A stretch of 64,000 bases of DNA. It comes from Streptomyces tauricus (GTDB lineage Bacteria > Actinomycetota > Actinomycetes > Streptomycetales > Streptomycetaceae). The notes beneath the pieces are model-generated. The model saw nothing but the letters and a program-made list of their open reading frames with translations, made no database searches and was not told where the DNA came from. The number at the start of each line of letters is the position of its first letter. The stretch's first letter is position 1. The position numbers and the translations under genes were made by a program. This document shows positions 61,061 through 64,000 of this stretch, piece by piece. The stretch spans positions 50,293 through 114,292 of the forward strand of contig NZ_BMVY01000030.1 of assembly GCF_014650955.1 (NCBI RefSeq). Direction: 5' to 3'.

Positions 61061-62425
61061 ATGGACCTTGAGAAGTCGCCGCAGTCCGCGCCGCCCGTGA
61101 TGCCCGCGCGGCAGCGGGACGTCGCTCCTGAGGGATGTCTCGCCGTCGCCATCCGTATCCCGGTGCGGATCGTGGTGTTCGTGCTGATCGTGCCCGTACG
61201 GATGGTCTGGGACGCGCTCGTCGTCTGCGGCCGGCTTCTCAACGACTCGCTGTTCCGGCCGCTCGGCCGGGCGCTCATGTGGGTGCTCGCGCCGGTCGGA
61301 CGGGCCCTCGTGTGGCTTCTCGACGGTGTCGCGACCGTCATCGCGTGGCTGTTCACCGGCCTCGGCTACGCGCTGAAGTGGCTGTTCATGCTGCTGTTCG
61401 TCTGGCCGTGGGTGGGCCTGTGGCGTTACGTGGCCGTGCCGGTGGGCCGGGCGCTGGCCTGGCTCGGGTACGTGCTGCTGGTCGTCCCCGCCCGCTGGCT
61501 GTACGAGCGGCTTCTCACGCCCCTCGGCCACGGCATCGTGTGGACGCTGCGAGGGCTCGGGGCCGCGTGCGCCTGGCTGTGGCGGGTGTCGGTGCTCACT
61601 CCGGCGAGCTGGCTGTACCGGGCCCTGCTCACACCGGCCGGGCACGGCATCGCCTGGGCCGCCCGAGGACTGTGGGCCTCCGTCGTGTGGGTCTCGCGCG
61701 GACTGTGGGCGGGAGTCGTGTGGGTGGCCCGCGGGTTGTGGGCGGGCATCACATGGGTCGTCGGGGGACTGTGGGCCGCGATGACATGGGTGGGACGCGG
61801 GCTGTGGGCCGGCATCACATGGGTCGGTCGAGGGCTGTGGGCCGGGGTGGTCTGGCTCGGGATGGTCGTCGGGACTCTTCTGCGGTGGACCCTCGTCGTA
61901 CCCGTCGTCGCCCTGTGGCGCTGGGTCCTCGCGCCGATCGGCCGGGGCATCGCCGTCGTCGCGCGGGAGATCGGCGAGGCACTGGGACACGCCTGGCGTG
62001 TCGCCGGATACGTGTCCCTCGCCGTCGGGCGCTTCCTCGGGCGACTCTTCCGGTGGATCTTCGTGGAGCCGGTGCGATGGGTGTACAGGAGTGTGTTCAC
62101 TCCGATGGGGCACTTCGTGCGGGACGTCTTCTGGAAGCCCGCGGCGGAGGCCGTGCGGAGCGTGGGCCGCGTCACCCGGCAGGCCCTGGCGAGCGCCCGC
62201 CAGACGGCACGGCAGACCAGGGCCGACATCCGGCGCGCGCTGTTCGGCGCACCGCGCGAGCCCGAGCCCGTGCCCCTGCCCGAACCCCGCGGCGAACCGG
62301 AGCCGGTACGCCTGGTCAAGCCCGGCGGGCCCCTGTGGAGCGCGCCAGAACCCTCCCGAGGGGAACGCGCGGGCGCCGACACACGTACTCTAGGTAGTAG
62401 TACGACCGCACTCACGAAGGACTGA
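61061..62425 (+). CDS. Trp-rich 11-residue-repeat hydrophobic protein, unknown function
   Basis: ATG 61061 gives 454 residues. From about 45 to 380 the protein is a run of hydrophobic, Trp- and Gly-rich segments with Arg at regular points. Six perfect-length 11-residue units lie at 202-267 (RGLWASVVWVS, RGLWAGVVWVA, RGLWAGITWVV, GGLWAAMTWVG, RGLWAGITWVG, RGLWAGVVWLG). Weaker versions (for example GRALVWLL, GLGYALKWLF) occur before and after. The C-terminal 90 residues are basic and then Pro/Glu-rich. An 11-residue period gives a long helix with one face constant, as in lipid-surface proteins. It lies between the radical SAM and DUF2344 genes. I do not recognise a named family. Confidence 0.8.
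   Translation: MDLEKSPQSAPPVMPARQRDVAPEGCLAVAIRIPVRIVVFVLIVPVRMVWDALVVCGRLLNDSLFRPLGRALMWVLAPVGRALVWLLDGVATVIAWLFTGLGYALKWLFMLLFVWPWVGLWRYVAVPVGRALAWLGYVLLVVPARWLYERLLTPLGHGIVWTLRGLGAACAWLWRVSVLTPASWLYRALLTPAGHGIAWAARGLWASVVWVSRGLWAGVVWVARGLWAGITWVVGGLWAAMTWVGRGLWAGITWVGRGLWAGVVWLGMVVGTLLRWTLVVPVVALWRWVLAPIGRGIAVVAREIGEALGHAWRVAGYVSLAVGRFLGRLFRWIFVEPVRWVYRSVFTPMGHFVRDVFWKPAAEAVRSVGRVTRQALASARQTARQTRADIRRALFGAPREPEPVPLPEPRGEPEPVRLVKPGGPLWSAPEPSRGERAGADTRTLGSSTTALTKD
61664..61861 (+). repeat. 33-bp tandem repeat, six units, coding
   Basis: Each 33-base unit encodes 11 residues (R-G-L-W-A-x-x-x-W-V-x). The units differ at silent and conservative positions, so the protein pattern is better kept than the DNA. 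Confidence 0.9.
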
Positions 62426-62431
62426 ACGACA

Positions 62432-63268
62432 CTGGGCAAGCGACAGCCCGAAGGCCCGCCGCCCGCACCCGCGGTGCAGCGCATCCGACTGCGCTACACC
62501 AAGCGCGGCCGCCTCCGGTTCACCAGCCACCGTGACTTCCAGCGTGCCTTCGAGCGCGCGTTGCGCCGAGCCGAGGTGCCCATGGCGTACTCGGCGGGGT
62601 TCACGCCGCACCCGAAGGTGTCGTACGCCAATGCCGCACCCACCGGCACGGGCAGTGAGGCGGAGTACCTGGAGATCGCGCTCACCGACGCGCGCGATCC
62701 CGGGAAGCTGCGCGCACTCCTCGACGAGTCGATGCCCGCCGGGCTCGACATCATCGACGCCGTGGAGGCCCGTACGTCGGGTCTCGCCGACCGGCTCACC
62801 GCGTCCGTGTGGGAGATGCGCCTCGACGGCGTGTCGCCCGAGGACGCGCGACGCGCGGTCGACGCCTTCACGGCGGCCGAGACCGTCGAGGTACAGCGCA
62901 AGGCGAAGAACGGTATGCGCACCTTCGACGCCCGCGGCGCCGTCGCGAGTCTGGAGGCGCACAGCGCACAGTCGGCGGCACACGGTCCACAGGCTGATAG
63001 GCCGACCGACCAGGCCTGTGCGATACTGCGGCTGGTTGTTCGGCACGTGACGCCTGCCGTTCGACCTGACGACGTCCTGTCCGGTCTCCGAGCTGTGGCC
63101 GACCTGGCGCCGCCGGTCCCCGCAGCGGTGACCAGGCTGGCGCAGGGGCTTTTCGATGAAGAGACCGGCACGGTGACCGACCCGCTCGCGCCCGACCGCG
63201 AGGCAGCAGCACCTTCTCCGGAGATCTCCGGGGACAGCGCAACTGCCGCCGCGAAGGCACTGGCGTAA
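62432..63268 (+). CDS. DUF2344/TIGR03936 protein, partner of the radical SAM protein, apparent CTG start
   Basis: The body (VQRIRLRYTKRGRLRFTSHR, later AGFTPHPKVSYANA) is the TIGR03936 family, often fused to or next to TIGR03960 radical SAM proteins. A GTG at 62474 would give 264 residues but has no ribosome binding site. GAAGGA lies 10 bases before an in-frame CTG at 62432, which adds LGKRQPEGPPPAPA and gives 278 residues. The CTG is six bases past the stop of the repeat protein, so coupling is likely. CTG starts are rare but known. Confidence 0.9.
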   Translation: MGKRQPEGPPPAPAVQRIRLRYTKRGRLRFTSHRDFQRAFERALRRAEVPMAYSAGFTPHPKVSYANAAPTGTGSEAEYLEIALTDARDPGKLRALLDESMPAGLDIIDAVEARTSGLADRLTASVWEMRLDGVSPEDARRAVDAFTAAETVEVQRKAKNGMRTFDARGAVASLEAHSAQSAAHGPQADRPTDQACAILRLVVRHVTPAVRPDDVLSGLRAVADLAPPVPAAVTRLAQGLFDEETGTVTDPLAPDREAAAPSPEISGDSATAAAKALA

Positions 63269-63517
63269 GGAAGGTCCCGCGTAGGGACGTACGTCGAAGC
63301 GCCGCCCTCGTATCCGGGAGCCACCTGGTTCGGGCAGCGCACCGACCAGAAGACTTTCGCCAGGCCGTACGCACACATGGCATACGGAACCGGCGAGACA
63401 GGACACAGAGAGCTCCCGTGCGGCGCCCGCGCCCCGGACGGCGGCACCGCGCAACGCGCGAGCCGCGGACGTCACCGGATCCGCGGCGCCCGGGAGCCTG
63501 ACGGGAGATCCACCCGC

Positions 63518-64000
63518 ATGCTTGAGCCGACCGACCCCACCGAGCCTTCCACCGGCTCCGACAACAGCACCCCGAGCGACACGCTGCCGCCACGCCGGCG
63601 CCGTCGTGCCGCCTCGCGCCCCGCCGGCCCGCCGTCGGCGAACGCCGAGGGCACGGCCGTGGCGGAGACCACGGCGCCGGCCATACCGGCTGGGACCTCC
63701 GCGGACCTCAGTACAGAAGAGGCGCTGGAGAGCGAAGAGGCGGCTGCGACCGCCGCCCCCAGGAAGAGGGCCGCCGAGAAGGCGCCCCAGGCCGCCGCGG
63801 ACGACGCGACGGAAGCACCGGCCGAGGAGGCCGCCCCCGCTCCCCGTGCGCGCCGTCGTGCCACCCGCCGGGCATCCGCACCCGCCGGAGCCCCGCAGGC
63901 CGCCGAGACGGCGGACGCCACCACGGCACCGGGCGACGAGCCCGCCGAGGCCACGACCGCCGCGCCGGCCGTGGCGGCGGAGCCCGAGGCGCCCGCCGAG
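63518..64000 (+). CDS. rne: RNase E/G family endoribonuclease, N-terminal part only
   Basis: The ATG at 63518 follows GGGAGA, and the frame runs off the right end. The 161 visible residues are the disordered Ala/Glu/Arg-rich extension (PPRRRRRAASRP, PRKRAAEKAPQ, RARRRATRRASA) that precedes the S1 and catalytic domains in Streptomyces RNase E. The identification rests on this composition and on the place after the TIGR03960/DUF2344 genes, where rne is found in Streptomyces. About 250 bases upstream are a long untranslated leader, a usual site of RNase E autocontrol. Confidence 0.75.
   Translation, partial: MLEPTDPTEPSTGSDNSTPSDTLPPRRRRRAASRPAGPPSANAEGTAVAETTAPAIPAGTSADLSTEEALESEEAAATAAPRKRAAEKAPQAAADDATEAPAEEAAPAPRARRRATRRASAPAGAPQAAETADATTAPGDEPAEATTAAPAVAAEPEAPAE

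Overview
This 64-kb window is chromosomal DNA of a Streptomyces or a very close relative. The evidence is very high GC with strongly GC-biased third codon positions, frequent GTG starts, families typical of the genus (mycobacterial-type Eis and RpiB, a mycothiol-linked DsbA fold, ClpP1/ClpP2 pairs, a single-locus mreBCD-pbp2-rodA cluster) and the short intergenic repeats scattered over Streptomyces chromosomes. There is no phage, plasmid, IS or CRISPR signature. It is a core-chromosome stretch with accessory genes on the left half.

Left part (1-13 kb): the end of an ECF-type sigma factor gene and a membrane partner, a large secreted subtilase with a TPP II-like insertion, a Nudix hydrolase, a Tat-exported metallophosphoesterase, a DUF559/AbiEi-like protein, aminopeptidase N, a DsbA-fold protein with a CPWA motif, and a small unknown protein. 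12.8-14.2 kb holds an APC amino-acid permease. 14.3-21.3 kb is a leftward sulfur-scavenging block: Cys-containing leader peptide, ROK regulator, a second Cys-rich mini-ORF with an 8-bp tandem repeat array, sulfonate-type ABC transporter (binding protein, permease, ATPase), a flavin monooxygenase of the NtaA/DszA type and a TauD-type dioxygenase.

Middle (21.6-38.2 kb): BioY, an FAD oxidoreductase, an LPRTG surface protein divergent from a membrane Ser/Thr kinase, a second APC permease, rpiB, an Fpg/Nei glycosylase, an Eis-like acetyltransferase, a SpoIIE-type phosphatase, a CPA2 antiporter that seems to start at a non-standard codon, a remnant of an FtsX-like permease, a single-domain HD hydrolase, a membrane acyltransferase, a small membrane protein and an alpha/beta hydrolase.

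Right part (38.3-64 kb) is housekeeping: tRNA-Gly(TCC) and tRNA-Pro(TGG), tig-clpP1-clpP2-clpX (folding and regulated proteolysis), valS-folC-DUF4233-ndk, mreB-mreC-mreD-pbp2-rodA (spore-wall synthesis), a CYTH/CHAD protein, a TIGR03960 radical SAM protein with its DUF2344 partner, a tryptophan-rich 11-residue-repeat protein lying between those two, and the start of an RNase E/G gene.

The most unusual signals are the leader peptides and repeat array of the sulfur block, the 11-residue repeat protein, two apparent non-canonical start codons (ATC and CTG), a set of leaderless promoters with identical geometry (hexamer, six bases, start codon), and three intergenic tandem arrays built from the genus-wide GTTCCCCGCGCCCCT element. 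All statements come from reading the sequence and from family knowledge; no database search was run.
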